Positions 14,330-27,679 of a DNA stretch of 64,000 nucleotides are shown here, piece by piece (positions within the stretch are counted from its first letter, which is position 1; each line of letters begins with the position of its first letter). The notes under the pieces were generated by a model. That model was not told the DNA's origin, searched no databases, and saw only the letters and a list, made by a program, of their open reading frames with translations. The translations under genes and the position numbers were made by a program. The stretch comes from Varroa destructor (lineage: Eukaryota; Arthropoda; Arachnida; Mesostigmata; Varroidae): NCBI RefSeq assembly GCF_002443255.2, contig NW_019211458.1, positions 41,916,365-41,980,364 on the forward strand, in the 5' to 3' direction.

Positions 14330-14904
14330 ACATCAATAAAAAGACAGAGGAAAGAGATCAACGTTAATGACTTGCTAGATGGATTTTATCCAATAATTAG
14401 TGATTACTAAATGAAGCAAATAAATGCCTTTTCTTCGCAGTGCTAACGGTCGACCTTGATTGAACTTCATCTAAAACTTCCAAACGAACACACTGTTGAG
14501 AGAGGAGGAAGACAAGTATAGTACGTAACTACTGGTTATAATGAACGACTCAAATAAATTACTAAACTTAGAAGCTAAAACAAAGTAGCCAATTGAGTAC
14601 TAAATGTATTGAAAAGTTAACAAAAAATATCGGCATCTTGAATTTTTCAATTTTTGCATTTACGAGAGGACACTACTTTCTGTTCGTATGTTATTTTCTT
14701 TTAATGCGGCCTTCGACTCTTGAAGCCCGCCGATGGTTACGACTCTGTTAAGGGATGAAGTGCGTGTTCAGAAAGTATTGTAACCATTCGTAAATGAAAA
14801 ACAGCCAAAAGAATAAAGCAAATGTAACTAAACAACGCTGTAAGATAATAGATCAAATTATCTTGACCTCTATGTCCGGTATCGCGGTTAGACATTCTAT
14901 TAGA

Positions 14905-14947
14905 GAGACGGCTGGCTGGCTGGCTGACTTCCAGCATAAAACGAAGC
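14905..14947 (-). repeat. Short dispersed repeat, copy 1
   Basis: Plus-strand text GAGACGGCTGGCT, then an expanded (GGCT)4, then CCAGCATAAAACGAAG. It shares GAGACGGCTGGCT..CCAGCA..AAAC with copies at 15283 and 41735. It may be part of a small SINE-like family. Orientation is arbitrary. Confidence 0.5.
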
Positions 14948-15282
14948 CTGTCTCTGTCCGGGTTCAAACCTAGGCCACAACGTTGATCCAGAGTGAACCG
15001 AATGACTCCATACAAGACAAAAGAAAATTAATTTGTAAGAAGTGGATAGAAACTCATGTGCGAAAGACCAGGCTACGTCCTAAATGCTGCGCCTTTGGGT
15101 ACATGGCCATTGTGAAGCGATATGTAGAGTAGCTGAACGATTTACCCTTATGCACGCTTGCAATCTTTCTATTTATCATAACTTCTTTACTTTTGGCCAG
15201 TTCTTGACACTCAATTCCTTCTAAGTAGGTACACCTAAATGACCTAAATGTTTCGGGTATCAGGTCGCCGCTACATCCAATT

Positions 15283-15321
15283 GAGACGGCTGGCTCCCAG
15301 CACGAAACAAACCATGTGTCT
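15283..15321 (-). repeat. Short dispersed repeat, copy 2
   Basis: GAGACGGCTGGCTCCCAGCA is followed by CGAAACAAACCATGTGTCT. It is the least altered of the three related copies in the window. Confidence 0.5.
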
Positions 15322-17105
15322 ATATAGTAGAGCTATAGCACGGCAATGCTAAACAGAAGCAACGTCAAAGAACGGTACTGAAGTAAACGGTAGGGAGCAT
15401 GAATAAGAGCCTATGATATGGGGAAAAGAAATTTCCCAGACCAGAAAGAATAAAGGTAAATTTTCTTGCTAAATATGTAGTTACATTAAAAGTTTCTTCC
15501 ATAAAGCGTATTCCTAATTACTTTAATTGATCAACTTTATTTTACCTATTGATACTTTTCTATGATCTCATTTCACTTAAAGAATTATATAAGCGAGCGA
15601 GATTACAAAACGGTTCCTTTATGGTCCAACCGCAAGAAGTTTATGCCGTCGTTACTATGGAAATGACTTGTGAGGTAATAACTTGTGCACACCTTAATTA
15701 CGATCATTGCTGCTGGCAATTGTTACGGTGACTTCAGTAGTTCTGCAGCTTCTGGTTGTAAATTCGAGCACTTTTATTTAAATCACGCGCGGTGGGAGGA
15801 GAAAAAAGTCCACGTTGCCATGCTAATCTTCAATATATTATTGTTTGTTATAGGGCTTGCCGAACGTGCTCAACCGTTAAACGATAGAGCTTCACGTGAG
15901 CTCGGAAGTTCAAGTATATTATAACAGCGTAGGAAGGTCATTTTGATGCGTACTTTTTAGTTCGCGATTCTTCACGTTGACGAATTAACATATCGGAAAT
16001 TAAGGCATATTGTCAGGCTCGTTCGGTGATGCGACTGGATACACCTGTTAATAAACAAAGTCTATAATAAAAATGACAAGTGTTGGAAAACTCGAAACAG
16101 GTGCATGTTGAAATACCTACAGGGTTTGCGCTTCCTGAAAGTAAACGTATTTCTTGTAGTATCGTACTTAGGTCCAGAACGAAGCAGAAAATGTCACCAT
16201 TTCGTCGAAATTCATATTGGAAAACCGCACTACTTTGAAAAGTTCGATGCATTATTTTGGCGTACTACAGATATGATAGAAAGAAAAAACTTCGATAATC
16301 ACAAACCGGGCAATATAGCTCAAAAGACTTACTCATTCATTTCGATTTTGATCCGATGAGATTTTCCGCTAGGGCAGAATTACTTGTATAAAAAACGAGC
16401 GTATTTTTGTGGCTGGATAAACATGTCGTTGTATGCCGAGGCATCCGACGCGTAAAGTATTCTACAGTTTGCTTTTCTCCTTGAGCATTAAGCGAATACG
16501 TAGCAGTCCGCGCTGCTTAATCAAATGTGTCAGCTGGTTTCCGTGAGGACGTTCTATTGCGTAACACATGCTAAGCTACACCATGTTATGTTTCCAATGG
16601 GTGAATTGGGCACCCCACTGAACTTAATACCTGGCAATACAGATTTCTGTGTCCCTAAAAATCTAGGGAAAGTTACGCATTAAGCAGACGGCTGCCAGAA
16701 TGCAGAAATGAAATTTAATTTGCATACAATATATAGATGAAATCGATATCCGTGAAAGCAGAAAGCGCCCGATGAACACAGCAAAGCGGCCATGCCGTCT
16801 ATACGTATATACGGACACCTCGTATAGAAGACTCTTGTGGCTATGTGTGAATTCGGTTGTAACAGCTGACGGTAAACCCAGGCATGATTCGAAAAAATAC
16901 ACTTGGATTTCAGTGTAAAATCTCACATTTCATGTAATAGTAGGATAAATGACAATGATAGGTAAAGGTTATTATGAAACAGAGCGTATGTTTAGACGAC
17001 TTTAAAGAACATTCATGTTCCATTTGCCATTTTTCTGACCCCGCGTCCAACATCTTGGTGGGCTGACGCAAGTTCAAAATAGGAAAATATATTCACGTAA
17101 TGCGG

Positions 17106-17123
17106 CCATAGGCCCGCCTATGG
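17106..17123 (+). repeat. Small palindrome
   Basis: CCATAGGC and GCCTATGG are perfect 8-bp arms with CC between them, in a locally GC-rich spot of an otherwise AT-rich region. No function is apparent. Confidence 0.6.
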
Positions 17124-19332
17124 TCCCCGTTAAGCTTGGTCCCGTACAAGCACACATTGTAATACTTTCCTGGAGAGCCTGGCAACTTGAATGCTCAGAT
17201 TTGATAACCTTTTTGCGTGTAGCGGACAGATCCACGGTACCAAAAGAATAAAAGCTGAATATTATCGTAAATCGATAGCTTGATCAAACTGGCAGTTATT
17301 TTTCTGTAAAAAATAAAAAAAAACTGTAAATAATAATAAAACGACTGTAAATAGTAAGAAAAAAGCTGTAAATAAAAAACTGTAGATAGTAAATAAATTA
17401 GCTCAATTGCAAAGTCGGGTGTCTTTTGAGAGCTATAACTGTTATCAAGTGAGCGCAAATTTTCCTATAAAAATGACTTGGTAGCTTGGACCTCATGTAT
17501 CTGTTGCTAGATGATACTCAATGGCGTTATAGAAGCTGCTAAATAATACATCCTTTTTTGAATTTTAATTTAGGTACCATTATGGCCTAGATTAAGGTGC
17601 CTACAAAGAGAACTTTAACAACAACCTACCTTTTTTAGGAAATTAGTACGAGTTAGGCATTAGCGGATAGCCCTTGCAAGGGTACATGATGTTCGCATCG
17701 AATGTAATAACGCGTAAAGCGCTAATCTGAAACAATTAATTAAAACTAGAAGCCTTTTTCGTTCAAATATTGACAACTAATATTTTGAGAATTGGACATT
17801 TACGACCCTGAGTCCGCTGTCCCCTGTCTAAGTCGAGATGGAGGCTATTGATGAAATAAGATTCGGTTTAATTAAACTTTAAAATTTTTACTTTTGTTGC
17901 GCTTGGTAATTTCACAGTGGATCTATCCTTGAAGCAACACTTGAACAAGTTTTCTTTGTTACATCGTGACTCGCCCAGACTACGCCATATACGTATTTTC
18001 AGTTCCTGTATTAGCATGCCTTATTCGGCCTACCATAAGAAGCTTGGATACCCACATTTGTTGGAGACTTACCGTCGCAATAACCGGTCCGACAGTCCAC
18101 TTTCGTAAATGTCCAACTGTTTGAACGGAAAGTCAGTCAACGTTGGTAAAGTCACAATCTGTGTCTATTCAGTAACATAAGTAAAAACATATCGGTCGTT
18201 TTCATATTTTAGCCTTTTGATAGGATCGTTAAACTTTCCTCTAATCAGAATTTTCCTTGAAATGACCTTTAAACTGAAGCAAGCGCAGTATCGATGTCTG
18301 CCACCGTGGCAACTCGAAACACTCGCTTTCACAGCCACCTCTAACGGCCGATTCGCAATGAGTATGTTTTGACGAGTCTCTCTAAATTGTCAAGCTACTT
18401 TTTCCTTCTGCTAAATAATTACGGACAATAAAATAAACATAGTTGTGTATCGAGAGAACCAATTATGAAGAACTTCACCGTGCTCCATTATTTTCCTCTA
18501 CCTCAAGCCCGATGAACATCTCGCATTTACTGTTTACAAATAGGACTATTTACAATTTACTTCCTATGAATCGCTTCGTGTTTTCATATATTTCACTCGA
18601 AGCGGATTGTACTAGTATTGACACCGCGTTTGTCCTAAGTTTTCAAATCCACATTATTATCTTATTGGGAAGATCGATAGGGTAATGTAAGATGTATTGT
18701 TTTATATGTAGCATAATGGCATAACTTGAAAGCTGTTAGATACTACGAAAATGCTGTTATTTTATATAACGTATCAGCTTTCACTTCGGGATTTGTTAAG
18801 CGATAACTTACTTCTAATAATCGACTACGTTTTACACAATTCAGCGGAGATCATGTCCGAACACAGATACGTAATTGTCAATTTAAACACTTATAGCTGA
18901 CTAAAATGTCGCTTTTGACGAATCGTAGATTATATAGAACAGATTATATTATACCTAATGCTATATGATGATCCCTAGACCACTGGCTTTTTCTACAAGG
19001 TTTTACTAAGACAGATGCGAGTACAACGCATTACAATTAGGTGCTCGCTCGTGAGCGTCCTCTGTAGTTTGACATTGATGAGTGCTAGCTTCAAGGAAAT
19101 CTTAGTCACCTATTTTTATTTCAAAAGCGGTCAAAAAATTGCGGGCAAAACCACCCTAGGTCTGGCGGACTTATTCTGTCTGGGATCGCAAAAGTTACTT
19201 GCTTCAGAGCGAAAAATTTCACAACCTCACAACAAACTAGATACCATCGACTAATACGTTAGCCGTAATAGTATAAGAAGATTTCCTATATAAACTTCCA
19301 AACAATTCTATTACCTTTTCGATCGTAAAAAT

Positions 19333-19722
19333 TTGTCAAATAAAGCGTCACGATGCAGTCCAATGTTCTCGCTAGCAAAGCCCTATTGCCACTTTCTAAA
19401 AGGTCAAATGTGCAAATCTTTCAGGTCTGAGTTACAGGTATGTGCAACGGTTGTATGGGCTTTTAGGCAGTGTTTTCGAACAGCAGTAGAGCCCACTGGA
19501 ATCACTGTGGCAGCCGGGCAGTATAGCACTAGCCGTACCGACTTTTGTATTTGTTTTAGTACTACTGAGACCCTACAGGTGATCTTCCCTTCGTTTTACG
19601 CAGGGCCCCCGTCTCTTGGTCCCCTGTCCTCCTTTTATATATATTGCTAGCCGGCTCTCTTCGCCGTGAAGCATTTATCTCAGCGTGGCCTCGGCCCTAA
19701 ATAAACGATCTTGTTTTTTTTT
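19333..19722 (+). mobile_element. Candidate solo LTR core (TATA, R start, poly(A) signal)
   Basis: A TATA element (TTTTATATATATTG, 19633-19646) is followed 55 nt later by AATAAA (19700-19705), then a T-rich stretch ending in ACA near 19724. The DNA between and before is GC-richer than its surroundings and open for 105 codons in one plus-strand frame. TATA and a poly(A) signal this close together is the layout of the U3-R junction of many LTR retrotransposons. I could not fix TG...CA ends or a target-site duplication, and no gag or pol sequence adjoins. The outer limits are therefore approximate. Confidence 0.3.
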
Positions 19723-21559
19723 ACAGCTTTTGCTCCTTTTATCCCAAACAGCGTAAAGTACTCCAAAGTGTGAGTTACATCATTGCCCACGTGCGCTTTG
19801 CATGCCTGCACGATCCTCTACCCGCCGTTCCTATTTCATAAGAATACGCTTGGAAATGTCCGTAGGCAGCGAGGACTTGGGTCAGGCAGTGCTGAACCAC
19901 TTCTCCAAAATCTTTCGCCTAACACTGTATGCGTTCTGGTATCAACTGATTATAATCTTTTTATATATTATAATACAAACTATCTCTTGCATTATTATGA
20001 TTTGGCCGAAAAGTTCACATACATGTATATAGATGTATGTTTAAGCTTCTCGGGAATTAACACCAGCGAAGATATTAATAAATACGATGCTACTACTAAC
20101 TACAGAGGCTATCCATATTTCATATACTAATTCAGTATACTAGTAGGACTCTAAAATGTGTTCAACGGCGTGTTTATTATACTTATATGTACTTCATAAA
20201 CACATTCGGTTTGCATCAACATTATTATATATCGTTTCCGCTGTCTGGTCTTCCTGTTTGAATACCAAATAATTTAATAAACCCAGCAATCGGTTCAATT
20301 TGCGCTATGAAGCTTCTCGGGTTTGCTTGTTTCGATATTGAATCTATATAATTCCCGTAATTGCTCACAGCGTTTATCGCAGAGCCTAATGACAGCAAGC
20401 AAAATACCTGATTCGGCAACGCAGCCCTACCTAACATAGTTCGAAGCTATATGTATCCGCATGAAAGTTTAGTAGTAGTTTTAACAGAATTATAATTACT
20501 TACTTAGGATATGTTTTAGAGTAACTAATTATCTATAGGTAACGCCATAAAGAATCTTTTACATCCTGAACGCTTCTTGAAATATTGATTGAAGTTCATT
20601 GCCCATTAGAATGCATAACATTGCACTAAACAGGTGTATTGTTGATGATCCTATAGAGGCTCGAAGATCATCGAAGAACGCAAATATTATGTCCTTGCTT
20701 ATGGCCTTCGCATTGGGTCATTAGGGTGTTAGTGACTTTTATTATAAGCCACTTCATTATTCTAGATCAACACATACGGTAAAGTGCAAAGTTTCCTCGT
20801 GAGTATATTACGACGAAAAATAAATGATGGTCCTTTTGACTTGGGGAGGTGATCGGCGGATGAACAATTTCTTTTATTTAGTTGCGAGGGAATCTCTGTC
20901 CTTACAACACCTGTACACTTCGTTAATTCGTTGCAAGATAAACCGTCGCTTCAATTTGGTAAGTTTAAATGAGATTCACATAGCAAATATAACGACTTGT
21001 TTTGGTAGACCGTTTTTCAAATTAAAGTACGTAATTGCATATGGAATGGCGCATAAATACAGCATTGAGTTGTGCTTGAGTTCGCTGCTGGGATTACTCG
21101 ATAAAAAGCTAACAGTACCAATAATGATCGTGCTAAGCAGGATAGCCGTATCGTGTTCCCTATTCCGTGACGCCTCATTGAACCTACCGTAGCGAGTCTA
21201 GTTCAAGTAGTCGATCGTGCTTGATAGGTGCCGCAAGCCTACTCTATCATGTAATGATAGGAGCGATAACCGGCTGTTTGCCTAGAATGAAATGCCTCTC
21301 GATGGATGAGTCTACATCGGCAACTTCTGCGTCAAGTCTGGTTCACCATATGGGTACCTATCACTTTGAATATGTCGCTATAACGATTTTTACATTATCG
21401 CAGGTCTTGCCGAAATGATCAGTGCCAGTAATGACGATAATTTCGAGCAGCAATTTTTTTGAACTAATAATAACCAATATTGCCGGAACAAACCAATGTG
21501 AGATCCAATCCCGGGCCCTATTCGCAAGGTGGTATTCTAGTGGCCCGTGGTCAAAGCAA

Positions 21560-21569
21560 AGATGGCGCC
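21560..21569 (+). promoter_or_regulatory. AGATGGCGCC element
   Basis: Same 10-base core as the sites at 928 and 24528. The call is weak on its own. Confidence 0.2.
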
Positions 21570-22177
21570 TGAAGAAATAATACAAAACTTAACAGATTAA
21601 CTGAAGTAATGGTTAATGCAGGTGTGATGTTTTCCCTAAGCAAGCGATTCCAAAGTGATGACGCTGATACTCTGAAATAAGCGACTGTTTAACAACATTA
21701 TTACCCACAAAAACGGTAACTTGATCAGTTAAGACCTATATTCGAAGGACAATGCTATGTCGGCTCGTTAAAACTGGTTCGTTCGCTGATTGGTGTAACG
21801 ATCAGATTCTCGTATCTAACAGGCAAATAGGATTGTGCGAGTGCCGCTAGGGTTCAATCGCTGGCATCGAACTTGTTCAGTTAGAGTTGTGCTTCATGAG
21901 CAAAGGATAGAACATCACGCACCTCTCGAAGCCATTTGCCAGGTAACTGGAAAACAGACTCTAAAGTTTAACGTCGAACCTGGCTAAAGATCAATTATCC
22001 TTAAAAACTTAACTTTGTACTGGCCGCAAAATATGTTTTGTTCGGTTTTTAAACATTAGCAAAATTAAAGAGAAGGTGTTGACAGGCGCGAAAAAATGAT
22101 GTTCGTAAATCCGAAAAGCTGAATTCATCATACCGAACTTGAGCATACTATTTTGTTGTGAGGTAATTTATTTGTAA

Positions 22178-22179
22178 TG

Positions 22180-22229
<50 letters not shown>

Positions 22230-22232
22230 CAG
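22178..22232 (+). repeat. (AT)22 microsatellite inside a palindrome
   Basis: A pure AT run (22183-22226) is flanked by TGTTA on the left and TAACA on the right. The whole stretch is therefore an inverted repeat able to extrude as a cruciform. Confidence 0.95.
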
Positions 22233-25200
22233 CAAATGCTTATACTTAACAGTTATATGATTGCAATAACTGTACGTAGCGGTGCATTGTGGAAATTCGT
22301 CAATCAAATAATTATTTACTTTAAATCTGGTTAAGTTAAAAAAAAATTACCTGCAAGATGTTACCATATATTACATACGTGAGTAGCGAGCTGGTGCTAC
22401 CAGGATAGCCGTCTTAACTAGCGTAAAATGCAACGTTGACGGTTTAGCCCATTTTTAATCGTATTCTATTGATATCATCTATGGACTTCATCGTCAGATT
22501 ACGTTCTTCTCTAATCAATTTTGTAGTACACTTCTAACAGCAATTTTAAATTTCATGTGTAGCCCCTGCTCTGAGACATAGGTGAATTTTGGCTGCTACT
22601 CGAAAAACGCAGACGTGTCTTGATTATTAATTTCTTGCGCTTCCTTTTTAGTGCAATAATATTGATTGGATTAATAACAATAATAATGATTAATATTATT
22701 ATTAATAGACTTTCGGGGGTCTAATGCCCGCCCACGGGAACTCCGTGAAGGGTAGAAATAGTACGACGCCTGCTGCTATTATTACTGCAGTGTGATTTTT
22801 TAGAACAAAACGACGCCTATCCCTGTAGTACTGTTAAGCCATAACATAGGAAGAAAAAAACTGAAAATCGATTACCGTAGCCGATGATTATTGTGATACT
22901 GTATAATGTATTCTACCCCCGCCGCCGCCCCCCTCCACACACACGCACTATGGGCTACATAATAAACTTGAGAAAAATATGTGTTTACAACGTTATCCCT
23001 TCTCCTAAAATAAATCCTTGCAACAACCGTCTAAGTAAGGGTTCGTATCGAACACTAACACCCTTTCAACACAACAAAGAGTTTTCAAAGTTGAATAACA
23101 TATCGGTTAGCAAAAGGATTCATCTCATTGATTTTACACAATTTGTAACAATTTAAAACGGACGCTAAGAATAACTAAACAATTCGTAGTGTCCGCAAGC
23201 GCGCTGCATTTTCCGCATTTCGCAAAGTAACAAGACGAAAACAGGTCATTCAGGATGCTTTTTGTCCGTGGCGTTCCCTTGATAAATAGTAATCAGTTTT
23301 ACACAAATGATCATTGCGATAAAAACTTCAGCACCTGATCTCGGATCTTCAGCTCCATACACAAATATACATATCAAAAGATATTCGATTTTGACGCCAA
23401 AAAGGATATGTTCGGGTAGTAATCAGGTTACTTGGCAGATTTCCGGTAGCGACCGCCAGCCTGTAACGTTGAATGGCAGCCTGGGCAGCATGTTAATACT
23501 ATTTGCGCCGCTACACGAGACATTATCTACTTAATCTTCCTAGCGCCTATACTGCAGTGCCACACTGGACAGCTCTGTTTTCACTTTCCGGACATCCTGC
23601 AGACGATTCAGACAATTGAGGAAGTGTGGTTCGGGGGTTATGTTTATTCAGACTTTAAAAATGTTTCGTATTTCACATTCGATTTGGAATAGTATTGCCG
23701 GAGTTGGGTACAAGATCCACTTGTATATATTATATTGAGTGCATCAATCGCTGTATAAGTTGCCATATTATAAATATACATATTTAGAAATAAAGCCAAT
23801 TCGCTAGACTAAAGCGGGGCCATTTCAATATAATCTATGGAAGCGTAACAGTCCGTACTAGCGGGCTATGTTTAACGTCCGGTACTTAAGCTGTTAGGTA
23901 TTACCTCAGAATGTTGCTTTCCAGCACAATATGAAATCCGAATTCGAACTTAGACCACTACGAGTCACGAGCAGGCAACCTGATGCTGACTGACACGTGC
24001 ATGAACCATGAAGAGAAAGTTGTACGTTTACGAAACTTAGCAAGAGAACCGGCGCAAATAACACACTCTGTCCTCATCTCAAGTCAATTTTCGTACAAGT
24101 ACTGAAATTGTCCATTTTTCGTCATAATTTTTTATAAGAATACTCTACACTCATTCATTTCAGCATTCATAGGAGTGCTGTTGTTCTATAGATTTTTTTA
24201 AACTTAAATAATCGTAGCAGCGACTGTGAAATTAAAAGTTGTACCTTAGCGTACCTAATATTAAACATTTTCTATGGTTCCAAAATTATTAGCTAGGACG
24301 GTATAGTATTTCTTTTCAGTAACGAAAAATATTAATAACATCTATCCTGCACTCAACAGATGTCTTGTCAAACCTCAATTTTACATTTGTTTATTGCTAC
24401 TGTTAAATTGAAAAAAAAAACAGATTCTCCACACGTATGCTATTGGCTCATTGATTCTCCTTTCCTCAACCGTATGAAACTAGAAGAATTAACTAGGTTC
24501 TGCCATTGGTTTATCTCTAACTTCCATAGATGGCGCCACCGAGTCATCGCATACGACTTAATTTGTCTCCAAAGTAACCGGCTAATTGTCAAGGCAGCCT
24601 CAATAAATTTAATCAAGTATTTGGGATGGCTGGACGAGGACCGAAAAGGCGATCATTATGAAATTGCTCACAAAACAACAGGACGATGAATGGCCACTCT
24701 GGGATCTATTCAGAACCGACAGAGCGGCCACCGTCAAGCCGCAACAACTACTGCCGTATCGTAGATAGGAGGAACGCAGGCGGAGAAAAAAGGCAAAATA
24801 TTTGCTCAAATACGCGAATAGGAAAATCAATAGTCGAAGACCCACCTTAAGGCCATATGAACAATGGGATGTTGTCAACTGCGTTCAGCCACATCGGATA
24901 TTTATGCCGTGTATTAATGCTGCTGCTACTGCTACCTTGACGACACCGATGAAGTCCATGCTGTAGGCCCTCTGTAATCCATGAATACTTTTTCACTCTT
25001 TTTCTTAGTTAGTTTCTTTACTCAGTATATCTGCTATACGAACCTATGAGTGTTCGACAAAAGTCTAGTGCTTAGCGTTTTGTAGGATTGTCTATAGCGG
25101 TCAGAATGCGTAGCAAGTTACCATAATATCATTGTCTTCTTTTTGGCTGAATAATATTGTTATAAGTACACATGCTAGTATAGTTATAGTTAGCATTCAT

Positions 25201-25649
25201 TTTTGATGCACAGGTATTGGTTCGCATGGACGCAGATCTACACCTAGGCAAAAAATATGTCTACTAGATAAATGTCTAACTTTGCCAGCTAAATGTATTT
25301 CAATGCGGCCTCATATAGTCGCGTTAAGCTCTGAACGTAGCAGCACATTCTACTGGAAATGATTCAATGGACTGTCGCATACATTTCAAGAATGCCTCAA
25401 ACCCACTTTCATATTAACAGACAAAGAATAATAATTGTTTTATATAATTAAACACGATGACTTCGGTTATTTTTTTCACAATGACAAAAAATGTTTAGAT
25501 CGTCTGTATATCTTTTCTGAGTCAATCAGTGTTTTATCAGATTTTGCAATTCCAATGGTTATGCTAATCATCTGGTAATAGGACGTAATGGTATAGGTTA
25601 AAAATCACACCTGTCGGCCCCGATGCTATATTTGTATATAACATTGAAG
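22233..25649. other. AT-rich noncoding DNA
   Basis: The frame at 24360-24689 and the Arg/Lys-rich stretch to 24880 are the only places that look at all protein-like. Neither can be assigned. Confidence 0.5.
24528..24540 (+). promoter_or_regulatory. AGATGGCGCCACC element
   Basis: Identical over 13 bases to the site at 928, in the opposite direction. It sits about 130 nt before a stretch (24660-24880) whose plus strand is nearly open and rich in Arg/Lys, which I cannot identify. Confidence 0.25.
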
Positions 25650-26330
25650 CTAAGTCCACTACGAGCCGTTAATACAGTATACCAATGCCAACAGCCGGTT
25701 GTCACTATGGTTCCCGAGCACTGATCTGTTGCCAAGTCCTAATTCAGCCGATAGCATGCCATCCAGATTACCCACGCAGAGAAGACGTTTCCTTCTCGTG
25801 TGCGTAATGATAAGAAGTGAGGTACGTGCCGCTCGGGGTTCTGTTTTGGTCAACTAATACAGGCCGTCAAGATAATATACGGCCATATGAAGATCGTTGA
25901 CGGCCACTTGGTTGCTAGCCGCGGCCGGTAACAGGGCTGGCTCATGCGGCCGCGTGCGACCCCTGATGAGGGCGTATCTGCCATGTTCAGTCTTGCGATA
26001 AGTCTCAACGAAGCTACATGGGGAAACCCATAGCAGGGTGTCGTCTAGGCCATGATCCGCTACAGAGGTTGTGTCAGGCACAAACCACATCGGACGAATG
26101 TAGCATTTGTCTGCGCTGGTTTGGTCGCGTGGCGTTTCGGTGCGGGTATTGTATTCGTTGGGACAATACTAAGTACAACAAGGTCCCGGAAGGCCAACCA
26201 TGCAGCAATATTATCGACGGTGGTAAGATACGAATCATCGATGCTTGGGTGACGGGAATGAACACTGGTGCACTAGCAACGTTGCGACAAACGTACTACG
26301 TTTCCTGTGACAATTCGGGCCAGCACTGAG
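25650..26330. other. GC-rich patch, possible decayed gene or transposon
   Basis: Base composition rises well above the flanks. On the minus strand one frame is open from 26090 to 25659 except for a single stop at 25854-25856. It gives about 142 codons, with segments such as GRYALIRGRTRPHEPALLPA. The plus strand is open for 103 codons (26018-26329). I recognise no family on either strand. An old coding element is plausible but unproven. Confidence 0.3.
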
Positions 26331-27576
26331 CAGAGACTTGTTCTTTCGACATTGTATTTGTCTCTTTTCTAAAGCGCGTTTGTACCATTCCGCTAACATG
26401 TATAATGACAATACGCAATCCCTCTTCCTGGGTCCCTTAATTAATTCACTGATTAATGTGCGGTAGGGATCGGTGGTCTGTTTTGGCTCTTTAGCCATGA
26501 CCATGAATTTACTCAAGTTTCGCTATTGGAGCCTACCTGTGTTTGCTTCGGAGATACAGCATTCAAAACTGGTGACCTTCGACGTTCATATGGCTGTGTA
26601 TGGCGTGCGCGTAGAATATTAAACGCCTTGAATCGCCGTCCAATTCTAAGGGGTCGGTTTTTTCGGCGTCGGATGATTTATCAAAATTTTGATCCTGTCG
26701 AACACCCCACAATCAATCATACTGAGTTCAAACTTAGGAAGTTCTTGTTTCCTATTAACTGGATCCTTCTTGCAGGTCTTATTAGTTTGGGCTTAATGCA
26801 TTGCATTACGGCTTCTTCCTCATATTCTGATTTGTCTTAGAAAAAAAAGTAGACTATTAGAAAACTGTGTCTGTGAGCAGTTAACGAATTTTTCAAATAA
26901 CATTTCTTAGCTGACTTCAAATATGATTCAATACAACAGTATATCAATAATTCTTAGAAATTTTGGGCCGGATCAAGATTTAGGCAAGTTATTGTGTGAT
27001 AACTGAGATTCGTAACAAACGTATTATGACACTTACTAACGCGCAAAAGATTCACTATATATCAACGAGGGCATGTAACGACACTGCTCCGTGTCAACTC
27101 ATTCATATTGAAAAATATAAAGTTTAAGATATGTTATTTGCCGAGACAAAAATCTGCTGCGTAACTTCGGCGAAAACCAACGGCTATCACTCCATATAAC
27201 ACCTGTGAAGTTATACTCTGTTAAGAGAACCAATTTGTAATTTTTATTAATTATGGGTCTAATGACGTGCTGACCTTGCGACATTAATTCCATGTCCTGC
27301 ACGCTCAAACTAAACATACTGCATACTAAAATACCTAGTAAGAGCAAATCTAAGTTCTGCCTAGAACGCTTTTTGGGCAATTTCTTTATAATTGATCTAG
27401 TATCTCTACAAACACTCCTTATTTAAAATGTTCTAAAAAACGAATGCTATTCAATTAGTTAAACTTGCCATTTAATATATACAAATACAACAGGAGACTC
27501 CTTCACACCAATTATTCGTATTTATCATCCCTATCATCCTAGCCAGATTCGAATTCGACGTTCGAAGCTTAGTCTC
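26331..27576. other. Noncoding DNA, two short open frames
   Basis: Frames at 26235-26516 (minus) and 26526-26840 (plus) are open but unidentified. They may belong to the same decayed unit as the GC-rich patch to their left. Confidence 0.45.
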
Positions 27577-27618
27577 CTGGTATGAGTCTGAATGATGATT
27601 CATTCAGACTCATACCAG
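27577..27618 (+). repeat. Perfect 19-bp hairpin with 4-nt loop
   Basis: CTGGTATGAGTCTGAATGA (27577-27595), loop TGAT, then the exact reverse complement (27600-27618). The loop is too short for a typical pre-miRNA. It may be the end of a foldback element or an inversion scar. It lies about 60-100 nt upstream of the GC-rich patch starting near 27680. Confidence 0.85.
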
Positions 27619-27679
27619 TCACATTGACATATATAAAATACAAATGACCATTATGTATCCAACCACGGTAATCCATATA

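Noticed and set aside
14945..14985. B-box-like GGTTCAAACCT near 14962
   Set aside because: The T-stem does not pair and no cloverleaf is possible.
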